The translations under genes and the position numbers were made by a program. A stretch of 64,000 nucleotides of DNA from Macrocystis pyrifera (Eukaryota > Sar > Phaeophyceae > Laminariales > Laminariaceae). Below, in pieces: positions 54,032 to 64,000 of the stretch (position 1 is its first letter; each line of letters opens with the position of its first letter). The stretch covers positions 3,389,001-3,453,000 of the forward strand of contig JASSKH010000038.1 in the NCBI GenBank assembly GCA_031763025.1, in the 5' to 3' direction. Below the pieces are notes generated by a model, which ran no database searches, was not told where the DNA came from, and saw only the letters and a list, made by a program, of their open reading frames with translations.

Positions 54032-55530
54032 GAGAGTCCAGAGACTACCTCCGGGTCTCTTCGTCGTGGGCAGTGGTGGAGATGTGCTCCCCACCCCCAG
54101 CGCTGTCACCCCCGTCAAGATCGTCAACACCACCGGCATCGGGGACGCTGCCGCTGTGGCCACCACAGCTGCAACTACTTCCGTCGCTAGAGAGGCGGGA
54201 GCGGTGCACTACTCCCTTCCGGAGAGTAACTTTGCGGCGTCGATGAGCACGAGTGGTGCCGTCGGTAACGTCAGAACACGCATCAGTGGTGGCCATGATG
54301 CCGGCGGCGGCCACGGTGGAGGACGGTACGGTGGCGGTTACGCCATTCAGCGACCGGCGCAAACGCCCGCCGCGGCATGGGTCGACGAGGGTTTGTCCGT
54401 CGGCAGGGATCCCTTTTTGGACGGTAAGAGGATTGCTGCCGGAGCGCCAACATGCCACGGCCCTTTCCTGAGGCACGCGCAGGCGGCCCACCTTAACGTG
54501 GCGGATGCCGTTCCTCAACCCATGCAGGCTGGGCGTTACGCCCCTTTCCGGGAGGAGCGCGGCGGCCGTGGCAACGATGCCTGCGGCGACACCCGAGGTG
54601 GCCACGCCGGTGGTCAAGGAGAAGGTACAGGAGGGTATGTGACCCCCCCTAGGGCTGCATGGGAAGGTGTGCATCTGCGTTATTCTCCTCAACAAGCGGG
54701 CTGCAGCGGTACCGGAGGCAGGAGGTACGGTACCACGGCGGTGGTGTCCCCTCCCCAACGGTATTGGGGCGGACGAGATGGAGGAGGAGGAGGAGGAGGA
54801 GCATCGGGAGACAGACTAGGAGGAGGTGGATGGAGAGAAGGAGGAAGAGGAGGAGGGGGAGGAGGGGGGAAGAGGGGCGGGTTCCAGTCGCCGTGACGCG
54901 AGAGCAGCCGCCCCCATTGCCGCCGCTTCCCCCGGCCACCACCACCGCCACCAACACCAACACCAGTGGAGGACGGCCGAGGGCGGCGGCGGCGGCGGCA
55001 GCAGCAGTGGACGCGGAAGCCGTGGTACCAGCAGCCGCGGTAGCGGTAGTGGCTCTGGCGGAAGCGGGCACAACGGTGGGGTCGCCGCCTTCCATCAGCG
55101 GAAAAAACGGCGGGCTCGCGGAACCCTTCCCCCGCGCTCGAGGGAAGGGAGCGAGAGCAGGGGCGTCAGCCGCCACCACCGTCACCCTGGATTTCAGGAG
55201 ACGAGCACCGCTCGCCGACCCGTGCGCCAAGGAGGCGGATTGGAGCCTGTTACACGTTTCGGTGGTGGCGGTGGCGACGGCGGCCGCAGCGGGTGGCGCG
55301 GGGGTATAGGTTACCTCCCGGCACCGCCCTGCGCCGCCGGACCCGCTACGTACGGCAATTACGGTGGGTGTGCGTCGGGCACTCCTCCTCAATGGCCTGT
55401 TGCCGCATATGGGCCCTTCGCGTATCAGGCGACGGCGGTGGGTGGGGCGGGTTACTACTACAAGCACGCTGGGTACCGTGGGCACGCTTGGTGCGGCGGC
55501 CAAACTTGGTACACTAGGCGCGCCGAATAG
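54032..55530 (+). pseudogene. Remnant of the Gly/Ala-rich tail, copy B, out of frame
   Basis: The tail sequence of copy A is still recognisable in the plus-one frame up to about 54,896. There a second indel in the GGA repeat shifts it again, to a frame that ends TAG at 55,530. Two independent repeat-length changes therefore separate it from the kinase frame. Confidence 0.78.
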
Positions 55531-55985
55531 ACCGTTTTTGGTAGTTACTACACGCCCGCTGCGGTGCAGCGTAAAGCGCGAGAAACAAGGCGTGCGCCGT
55601 CTGCTCCTATGGGGTGAGGCAGGGGGGAGTTGCGTGAAGGATTTTCATAGCGGAGGAGATTGAAGGAGTGTTTTGCGATTGTGATGGTGAATATGGTCTT
55701 TGGTTTCTCGTTGTTTTTCCCTAGTATGCTGTTCCTTGAAGAGGGCGGGGCTGTTGGAAATGAGCGGGGGGGGCTAGGGTGTGGAGTGGCATGGTGGGTG
55801 GATGGGATAGATTAAAAAAAATGCACAGGCGGGAGAGGAGGTTGAGATGGGTGGACGGAGTGTTTTGGCGGTGGTTATTGCTTGTGATTTTGCCGTGCTC
55901 TGCTGCTCCTTGAAGAGAGCGGGATGGTGGGGATTGGCGCTGGGTGTAGAAGAGGGCCGTGGTTTGGCAGTGGTGGATGGCTATA

Positions 55986-55987
<2 letters not shown>
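55531..55987. other. 3' flank of the kinase gene, copy B
   Basis: Counterpart of 21,420-21,874. No gene is supported. Confidence 0.5.

Positions 55988-56033
<46 letters not shown>
55988..56033. repeat. 46-nt cytosine tract, copy B
   Basis: Uninterrupted C run matching the 185-nt interrupted tract at 21,875-22,059. Confidence 0.95.
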
Positions 56034-58389
56034 TGCTCTTCTTGGATGAAACATGTTGCCAAAACGGCGGTAGTGCTAGTGTCGCGTCGAAAACGGCGTG
56101 CGTGGCACGAGATTGGGGCACTCTAAGCTGTATTCCAGGGTATCGTGATGGTGGCTGACGGCGAACTACCGCAGCAGTGGTCGTATTGTATATCCACGGT
56201 CGTTAGTGCCCGACTGCCGATTGTGGTACAGCAGCCCCTTTTCCTCCCCAATTCTGCCTGTTTTCCTGCCGGGTGCGCTGTTGGTTAGACTTCGTGCATA
56301 CCGTCAATGTTTTTCGCCGGGAATCCTCACGGATGTCTGTTGGCTGTGTCGTGGTTTTATAAACTTGCTAAAAATACGTCAGCTGTGAGTCGGGCGGGGG
56401 ATAAGGTCTCTGTTTTAGTCGCTTTTGGGCCCTGCGATTGGTTCTCAAGATGTGCGCGAAAGGCGGCGTTTGGTTTAATGCGTGGGTATGCGCATTTTAC
56501 TCACTCAAATCATATGGTGTGACATTTCCCAGGCGGAAAACCTACTACGATACCGCCACTGCTGCTGCTGCCTGTACAACACACAAGTGGATTGAATTCC
56601 AGGAGTAGGCGTGAATCCATGAATCAGTTTTTTTTGCCTATAAGTACAGAAGCGGTATGAGTATGTGGAGCTCTAGCGGAAGCCTTCTTAAAATATTGTA
56701 CTGGAAGAGTTGTGGTGCAAGCAACCACTACGGTATGTACGCATTTGCTTCGTTGGGAGGCGCTGGTAACCAATCATATTATATTATTGCTCGTGCTCGT
56801 ACCGTCGTACAGCACTGCAGCGGTAGGTTGCTGTCGTTATTATTGGTTTGGGATACGTACGGGGTATATTGTATATTGATATTGTTAGTGTGCTGGCCTA
56901 CAACCTACTGGCGTAAAAAATACTGCTGTAGGGACGTAGGGTTGAGAGGTACCAGGTAGGTATAGAAATACGAAAGGGTCCGAAAGCCGAGCACGCTGCT
57001 GTGATGTCACTGGACTAAGTTTCTGATGTACTCGTGAGCTGCTGTACACCATGGAGATGAGAGATAAAGCTGCTTAACTCGTCCTTCTTCTTGCTCTGTC
57101 ACCAGCAACAGGAATAAGAAGATGGTGCGATGTTCACTCCAAAGTTAGCATAGATATAGGGCTGTGAATGGACCCTGGGGAGGGATTAAAGTTGGAATCC
57201 ATGTACCTTGTATCTGCGTTCGCCCTTGACCCTTGCGTTTTTCATTTTTCCTGTGTACCTGGTACGTACGTAGCCGAGAGCCAAGGTTGGCGAGCTCAGA
57301 CTCGCATCGTAACTGGCAACAACTAGAGAAATAATGCGGGTGGGAGGGGTTGGGGTGGGATGGGGGTTAAAATCAAACTCGCTGGCCTACATACCGCGAA
57401 AGCAGCTGCTGCTTCTATGTGGTCGTTTGCTGTCTCCCATGACTCGCGATAACACCTGCCACCTCGCATATCTTGAGTCGACGTATACGATAAATACAGG
57501 CATGAAAAAAGGCATGCAGACATGCAGCCATATATACGCATGCATAGCAGTACCTGGTGTATACGTACGTAAGCAAGTGTGGTGGTGGTGGCTGAAACGG
57601 GTAGAAAGGCTGACTACATGCGGGAAATAGAGTCAGCCGGGGTCGGGGTATCAATCAGTTTTCCGCCCGATTTGTGCGACGGGTGTCTCCCCGCTTCGAC
57701 GCGCAGCTCCGCATACGCGAACCGCCTACCGGAACGAAGTGCACGTCGTAAGTGAGATAGGGGGTGTGCTAGTCATGGTAAGCACCCTTGGGAAGATGTA
57801 TGTGTGTACTATGTCGTGCGTATGATGGCGAACTAACGTGCATACGTCCTCTAAAACGCGAAGAGCGACGAAAAAAAATAATTTTATATACGCGTACATC
57901 AGCTATTAATAGCTACGAGATCGAGGCCTTCGTCGAAGCTCATTTTTGCAAGCTGTTTGTGATACTTGGATCGCGCGTACTACAGATTTCATGTATAATC
58001 ATTACGAGTGTGTATAGATATCCCTCATGCAGGGGGACAAAATCCGACAGCTATGGATCTCAGTGAGTGTGCACCTATGTGTGAAAAAATCCCGTCAGCT
58101 GTGCTTGTAGTAGTGCTAACTCTCTGACCCGAACCTTGGCGAATATGACGAGGAGAGGAGGGAGAAAGAGGAGAAGGAGGAACAGATGATAGGTAAGGCT
58201 GTCGTCCTGTTTGTCTCCAAAGCACACCACTGCTGTCTGCAGCGTCGGAGAAACCTCTTGAGATAATATTCACCTGGCATGCTACCCGCACACCGCTTTT
58301 CTGCCTGGTGGTGTTCTGTTTTTTCTCTGGAACTACTTACTAAGTATCGCGTTGCTTGGACGTTTATACCTACTGTCTGTCGCTTTTCG
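56034..58389. other. Intergenic region, copy B
   Basis: Counterpart of 22,060-24,424. No gene is recognised. The 100-codon frame at 56,657-56,959 is open here too. Divergence from A rises sharply after about 57,830. Confidence 0.45.
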
Positions 58390-60200
58390 ACGTTCCCTAT
58401 CGGGAAAAGTGCTCGGTTTGACTCGGAAATAGTGTGTTGATGCATTTGTGGGTTTGGAGCGTGGACGTACGGTCACCACCGTTCGGGGTTACTAACCCGA
58501 AGGACTCATCGATCGAAGCGGGGCCGTCGTTACGCTTTAACAGTCATAGCACCACGGACCACGGCGAGGTCGGTGCCGACGTCAGTTTTGTTGCGATTTT
58601 CGTCGGGAAACGCGGTGAGCTTAGCTCGCAAATAGTGTGTTAACACTATAATATTGTTGGTGTGTGTTCGGGGACGGTGAGGATCCCCCCGCGGTCCTGT
58701 CGGGGAGGCCAGCACGCGAGCTCAGCAGCTGGGGCCGGCTCCCCCCGACAGTACGGGGCCGGACCCGGGGTCAGAGCCAACGCCTGGAGGGTGAACCTGC
58801 TGTGCACCAGGCAAGGATGGATGAAGGAGCCGCAGACGCGCTGCTTGCGGCAACGTATGGCTGACTGAGTAGCTCAGTGGTCTATCCTTTATAATCGAAC
58901 AGTGTGGAACGTGGACGTACGGTTACCACCGTTCTGGGCGACGAAAACGAAGGGCTCATCGACAGAATTGGGGTCGGTTATCGTTGCTCTTGAAACGCCC
59001 GACAAGTACGACACAGGCGCTTGCTTTCGTCGGACTTTGACGTCCTTCGTTGGGAGCCGTTCGGGTTTTTTTTTTTACTCGGAACAAGTGTGTTAGCGGA
59101 ATTGTGTGTTTTGAAACGTGGACGTGAGAGGGTGCCACCGTTCGTTGCGGGCGGCGAACCCAAAGGGTCCATCGATCGAAATGGGGTCGTCGCTACATTT
59201 CAACTGTCAGATAATCACCAGGCGGACGCCGACGTCGTCAGAGATGTGCACGTTCCTCGTCGGGAAAATTAAAGTGCTCGGTTTGTCTCGGAAACAGTGT
59301 GTTATCACATGTTTGTGGGTTCGGAACGTGGCTGTATGGCAACACTACCGATGTCTGGGCGACGGACACGAAGGGTTCATCGACCGAATTCGGGTCGTCG
59401 TTACACTTCAACAGTTCGACTATCACGAGGCCGGCCTTGTCCTGTAGTCGCTTTTGGACGTTCCTTGTCGAAGAAGGTGCTCGTTTTGTCTCGGAAAAAG
59501 TGCGTCAACAGTTTTTTGTGGGCTTGTAACGTGGTGGACGTGAGGTCGCGACCGTTCTGGGCGACGAGCACGAAAGAAAGGCTCATCGACCGAATTCGGA
59601 TTGTCGTTACACTTCGACAGTTCAGCAATCACGAGGAGACCGGCGCCGACGTCTGTGTGTTTGGGCGTTACTCGTCGGGCAGCTCGCTCGGTCTGACTCG
59701 GAAATAATGTGTTAACGCACTTACTTGTGTGCTTCGATTGCGTAGGTGAGGTCAGCACTGTCCCGAGTGACGAAACCGAAGGGGCTCACGGCACCGATCG
59801 AATTGAGGTATGGTCGTCGTTACACTTCATGACGCGGGGGACCGTACGGCGGAGTTTTGACGTTCGCGCCGGGAAACGTACTCGGTTTGACTTGGAAACA
59901 ATATTAATGTTTTTAACTCGTTTATTTGTGCGTTTGTGACCGTGAAGTTGAGGGTGCCACCGTTGCGGGTGTGACGAAGCCGAAGGACTCATCGACCGAA
60001 TCGAGGTTCGTCGTTACATCTCAAACGTAAAAAAAATATATATCACGATGCAGGCGCTTCCGGCGGAGTTTGACATTCCTCACCGGGAAACCTGCTCCGT
60101 TTGACTCGGCCTTATCGTACTATCACATGTTTGTTTGTGCGTCGACCAAATTGTGGTCGTCGTTATACTTCAACAGTCACAGAAGATCGCGAGGCGGGCG
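58390..60200. repeat. 205-bp tandem satellite, about eight degenerate units
   Basis: Unit markers resembling CGTCGGGAAA occur near 58,401, 58,605, 59,050, 59,261, 59,467, 59,671, 59,871 and 60,083, giving spacings of 200-212 bp apart from one gap that holds an insertion. Each unit also has GTGGACGTACGGTCACCACC-like and CTCATCGACCGAAT-like segments. Copy A has only about 1.2 units. Frames across it do not persist from unit to unit. Confidence 0.88.
58670..58885. other. GC-rich insertion inside the 205-bp array
   Basis: About 215 bp of GC-rich DNA interrupts the second to third unit. It has an internal inverted match (CCTGTCGGGG and CCCCCGACAG) and ends near TAGCTCAGTGG, which resembles a pol III A box. 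No B box follows. It could be the 3' end of a retroelement. The origin is unknown. Confidence 0.5.
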
Positions 60201-62189
60201 CTGACGGCTGAAGTCGGTTTCGTACATACACGGCGGTGTTCTCTCCTATGGCATGTGGTCGGTCGCCATGTAAACGTACGGCATACAAGGTGGCTTCGCC
60301 TGCGGCCTAGTCGGGGCCGCCGACGAAGCTAGGAGCGACGACCTTAACCCTAATAATCAGCAAATATACGGCAAGTTACGATGTGCAAGGGCTTGCGATG
60401 TGAGGTGAAATTGATGCACACCAGTACTACGTAGTGTGTCAACATTGAGCAATTAAATTTATCCCTCAAACATTAAAAAAAAAAAAATGGGACTCGCAGG
60501 GAATTCGGAAACACAACCCGGCAGCAAAAATCCGCATTGTATCGGATGTATGTACACAATAGGCACGATCGCAACAACGCACGCAGCTTGTAAGGGTGGG
60601 ATACGTCGAAATCCTCGACGTCATGGCTGATGATGTGTTGTACATCGGTATGGACATACAGCAACACTCGTTGTACAATGACCTGCACATCATATTATTC
60701 ATACCTTCCATAATATCTGATCACGGGGAGGGGAATGTGTATATTCGAAGGCGGTGAGACGGCGACACTAAATCATCACAGGGCGGGAGATGCATTGCTT
60801 ATTTAGATACGAGGAGACAAAGTGTGAGGTCACACGTCTTTACATGATGTGAAACGTGCCGTATTGTATTATGGACTATGATCAGAGCGACCACGAAGAA
60901 AAACACGTACTGGTATATAGGATCTTCCCCCTCGATAACGAGTCACATAGAACCTCGGTGTCCTTCCCTTATAAGGTTGATGCGAATTTCTCCGTCGGAT
61001 ATGCAAGAATAAAGCTCTTACCAGCTTTCTCCCTAGCGTCTCTCTTTATCTTACTCCGATACGGTTTCGAGTTTCGTTTGCCTTTTCTCCCCTAGAACAC
61101 GGTCCCCGGCCTCAGACACAATCTATAAGCCATTGTAGGCTACCCGACCCGTGTCTTACTTCTTTGCTTCCTTTCGGCCTGACCCCCTTCTTCGGACGCA
61201 CAGACAACACGCCTATCGACGTCTTCGTTCAATGCGACCCCTTCTCTCGACTTCTATGGTCGCGCTTGATTGCTTGGACTATTCCGATTTTCTCGTTTGC
61301 AGCTCCCATTTTCGTTATGTTTTCCTCTGGCACGAGTATACCCCTCTCAGCGTTCCCTTGGCAGTATGCCACAGGGTTTAACTCTTACCAGAGGCGTCTT
61401 AGCCTCATTTATAAGGGTAGCATTGGTCTATAGTCGCAATTGTCTGTCGCTTTTTGAATAGCAATATCTTCGACGGCCTTTCCGAGTATCTTATGTCTTT
61501 AGCAGTCATGCCTATATCGTCGTGTGATCTGCATCTACGACTATTCAGGGTGAGCTAACGTTACATATATCGTATGCAATTTGTGTGCGCTAGAGACCAA
61601 CCGTGATATCTAAATAAATAGATACGATCATGGATATGTACTATCTATGTAATGGATAGTTATGATTTTTCATATACGCAGGTATCTATACGTATAATCC
61701 TTCGTTCTTAGCTAAGGAAGGATCGTATATCCATACATAAGATCTCCAGACTGCGAATATCCGTTTTCCCAAAGGATTGCCATACACCAAGTATGGCGTA
61801 CCCGTTGTACCCAAAGGAAATACGTTGAACTCGATGGTTGAAGTTCTGTCGTTTGTCATGTTACGTAAGTAGCGGGCAGGGGATCACACGTGACGGTCAC
61901 AGTTCTCTGGTAGCTTCGTCGGCAGCCGAGACAGGTTATACCAGAGGACATGACTACTCCAACCCCCCCCTCCGCCCACTCGGACGATGCGCGCACCAAG
62001 CAAGCAACGGCTGCATGGCCAAAGAGACCGCCATCATAAGAACAAGGATAAGAGCTTGTATCCAAGCGATATATAGACATCTTGCGTCCTTCTTCTGTAG
62101 ATAATAGGAGACGCTTCTCCATGGCCTGACAAACAGCTACAGTACTACGTATCGGTATTTAGGTGGCACGAAAAAACAAAATCGACCCA
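60201..62189. other. Unshared segment of copy B, no recognised gene
   Basis: AT-rich, with an A run at 60,475-60,487. The stretch 60,860-61,450 has a TATAAGG at about 60,970, an AATAAA at about 61,010 and pyrimidine-rich sequence, which could suit a solo LTR. No paired termini or target duplication was found. The short frames at 61,151-61,461 are not recognised. Confidence 0.4.
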
Positions 62190-62284
62190 TCGGCCGAGTC
62201 CGCGGGTCGGGAAAGTATTTCTCGCGGGTCAACGTGACCCGACCCGCGACATGACCCGTATCTCAGGGGCCAGTCGGAATCTTA

Positions 62285-62470
62285 GGGGTCGGGTCGGGTC
62301 GGGTCGGGAGTGTTCAAATATCACGGGTCGGGTTGGGCCGTGCTAGGAACTTTTCAAAATTCGCGGGTCGGGTCGGGTCGGGTCAAGAGGTTTTCAATCT
62401 CTCGGATCCGGTCGGGTCGGAACACCAGATTTTTTTTTATCTCGCGGGTCGGGTCGGGTCAGGACAAGAC
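62285..62470. repeat. GGGTC minisatellite with G-quadruplex potential, copy B
   Basis: About four units of roughly 55-60 bp, each with two to four GGGTC repeats and a TTTTCAA-type spacer. Runs of four GGGTC near 62,287-62,307 and 62,365-62,385 fit a G3N2 quadruplex. Confidence 0.8.
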
Positions 62471-63271
62471 ATCTACCTGGTATATTTTTTTGGGAGACGC
62501 GTTTGTGATATTTGACCTGACCCATGGACAGCTTTGGTGAAACCTTCGTACTGGACGGAAATGTAAGGACGGTGGGAGTATAAATACGAAGTCAAAACGG
62601 TCCTTGCATTTCCGTGTTGAGTGGCAGATTGATGGTCACGTTCCACAGCGGGATTTGCAAGGGGAATCAAAACACTTGATGTACGGGTGGTACGTGACGG
62701 GGGGCTGCAAGAGCGGGATCGCCCCGACTAGAGCCCTCTCTCTCCTTCCTGTCGTGTCGAGGGGCGGACCGAAATCACTGTGCCCGGCCGGAGAAGCGCG
62801 GAGGATATGCCCGCGCTATCAAAGCGCGTACGGCGGCAGAAAAGGAATGTGATGATGATGATGATGATGATGGCCTTCTCATAAGTAGCTCATTTCCTTA
62901 AAATCTAGCCTGTGGTCACAGAACTGACTAAATAAACAGCGTCCCGATGGAAGAAAGCAAACATGTGTGAACGATACTGCAGAATATGTATGTGCACCCC
63001 AGTGCCGGTACGCAAGGGAACGGCCCTAACGAGCTGTGGTATGGCATATCCAGAGAGGACAAGAAAAAAAAAAACTCGAACAAACAAAAGTGTTTTCGGA
63101 AACCCGACAAGGGGGGGTACACTAAAACCAAGCAAAAAAGATGGAGATCACGTGTCATTTTTTCGATTCGTATAGAAATCCCAACGCTCCGATCTCTTGA
63201 TATTTTCGCCTTTCTAGGAATGTGGCTTGGTGTGGCTCCACTTTTTTTTTTGTTCGCGTCCCCGTGAGAAT

Positions 63272-63384
63272 AACGCCAGCAAGGTATCCATGGTATAACA
63301 ACGCCAGCAAGGTATCCACGGTATAATAACGCCAGCAAGGTATCCACGGTATAATAACGCCAGCAAGGTATCCCTGGTATCATA
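63272..63384. repeat. 28-bp tandem repeat, four units
   Basis: Units of ACGCCAGCAAGGTATCC plus a (A/C)(C/T)GGTATAA-type end, repeated four times with few changes. The matching site in A (about 30,125) has one unit. The minus-strand frame across it is a repeat artefact. Confidence 0.9.
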
Positions 63385-64000
63385 TGTACACCCGAAAAAG
63401 GAAGATAAAAAAAAAAAAAAATGTTGATATCATAGTGCACGAAGAAGGCAGAAAAGGAAGGGACAAAAAAAAAGAAAAGAAAGCAATGTAGGCGCGAGTC
63501 GCTGACACATTGAATGCACTCTGCCGCGTCAGTCACAGAAGGATTTTTTTTCAATTGATGGGTGGGCGGCACTAGGAGGGGAGCGGGGGGTGGGGTGGAG
63601 CGAGCGGGGGGGGGAAGGGTGCCGTTGATTGCAACACTACTCTGAAAATACACTCGTGCAACACCTTTTCGTTCGAATGATTCTTGCACGTCGGCCCAAA
63701 CCCAACTCCAATCCTTTGGGGGGCTCGAAGTCGGCAGGGGCTTTTTGTTCCAAGAACCCCCGGCCAGGCGAAAGGCGAGCCTCGACCAATCAGACAGCGG
63801 TGTTGCACGAGTTTTTTTTCGTAAGGCGGTGTTGCAATTAGGGCCTCTGGGGTATGGACGGGGGGGGAGTGGAGGGTGGGTGTGTGGAAGGAAAGGGTCG
63901 GGGCAGGGTGGGGGGGAGGGTGTGTGTGTGGAGAAGGGGCGTCGAAGATGGGTGGGGAGGGGTAAGGAGGAGTGTGTATGTGGAGAGGAGGGGGTGCGGA

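Larger units (their letters stand above)
34093..57830. repeat. Tandem segmental duplication, copy B (high-identity part)
   Basis: Colinear copy of 1-23,850, as described for copy A. Main structural differences: a single 175-bp unit near 34,557, the extra MITE at 35,025, a shortened CAGTGC run, a shorter TTGACN array, a 46-nt instead of 185-nt C tract, and a small extra GGTAGGG direct repeat near 51,806-51,860. Confidence 0.95.
62190..64000. repeat. Diverged part of the tandem duplication, copy B
   Basis: Colinear with 28,980-31,600 without the 784-bp insertion. It continues past the window end. Confidence 0.8.

Noticed and set aside
58865-58905. tRNA gene or tRNA-derived SINE
   Set aside because: Only an A-box-like TAGCTCAGTGG is present. 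No B box, cloverleaf or terminator follows.
58390-60200. CRISPR-like array
   Set aside because: Units are about 205 bp, degenerate and contiguous, without short identical repeats and unique spacers, in eukaryotic DNA.
60860-61450. Solo LTR of a retrotransposon
   Set aside because: TATA-like and AATAAA-like motifs are present, but no matching termini, target duplication, primer site or reverse transcriptase was found.

Overview
The window is eukaryotic nuclear DNA that is rich in introns. GT-AG introns with pyrimidine-rich acceptors split small, phase-compatible exons, and the intervening DNA is full of micro- and minisatellites, a C tract of up to 185 nt and small inverted-repeat transposons. 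Nothing is bacterial: there are no operons, Shine-Dalgarno sites, rRNAs or recognisable tRNAs. Compact catalytic exons, Gly/Ala/Gln-rich low-complexity protein and roughly balanced GC fit a brown alga such as Ectocarpus. That is an inference from style, not from a database match.

Layout. The window is a tandem segmental duplication with a repeat unit of about 34 kb. Copy A (1 to about 23,850) matches copy B (34,093 to about 57,830) at roughly 97-99% by eye. Beyond that the copies diverge. In A a short piece of a 205-bp repeat (24,425-24,660) is followed by 4.3 kb of unshared sequence. In B the repeat is expanded to about 8 units (58,390-60,200) and followed by other unshared sequence. Homology then resumes at clearly lower identity (28,980-31,600 against 62,190-64,000).

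Genes. Each copy carries one plus-strand gene for a eukaryotic protein kinase, assembled here from splice sites and codon phase. It has a long N-terminal region (confident from 9,809 in A and 43,839 in B; the 5' exons are tentative), a complete kinase fold spread over seven exons, and a Gly/Ala-rich tail. The catalytic loop reads HND, so it is a non-RD kinase. The lesions are complementary. A has a nonsense codon in the glycine-loop exon and a lost AG acceptor before the catalytic-loop exon, but a long intact tail. B has an intact catalytic core but a frameshifted tail. Substitutions between the copies in the catalytic exons are mostly synonymous, so both were probably under selection until recently.

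Most unusual structure. Three kinase exons (glycine loop, catalytic loop, activation segment/helix F) each have a pair of extra, degenerate copies fused head-to-head or tail-to-tail as a palindrome in the gene's own introns. They lie at 7,234-7,832, 15,721-16,100 and 17,793-18,012 in A, and at the equivalent places in B. If transcribed with the pre-mRNA they would fold into long hairpins of kinase sequence. This resembles proto-microRNA loci born by inverted duplication of a target, and one decoy could also act as a poison exon. This is the best candidate for an undescribed system here.

Mobile DNA: a 488-bp foldback element with TTA target duplications (both copies), a 784-bp element with TAA target duplications (A only), and a 107-bp MITE that is present in B and absent from the matching site in A.
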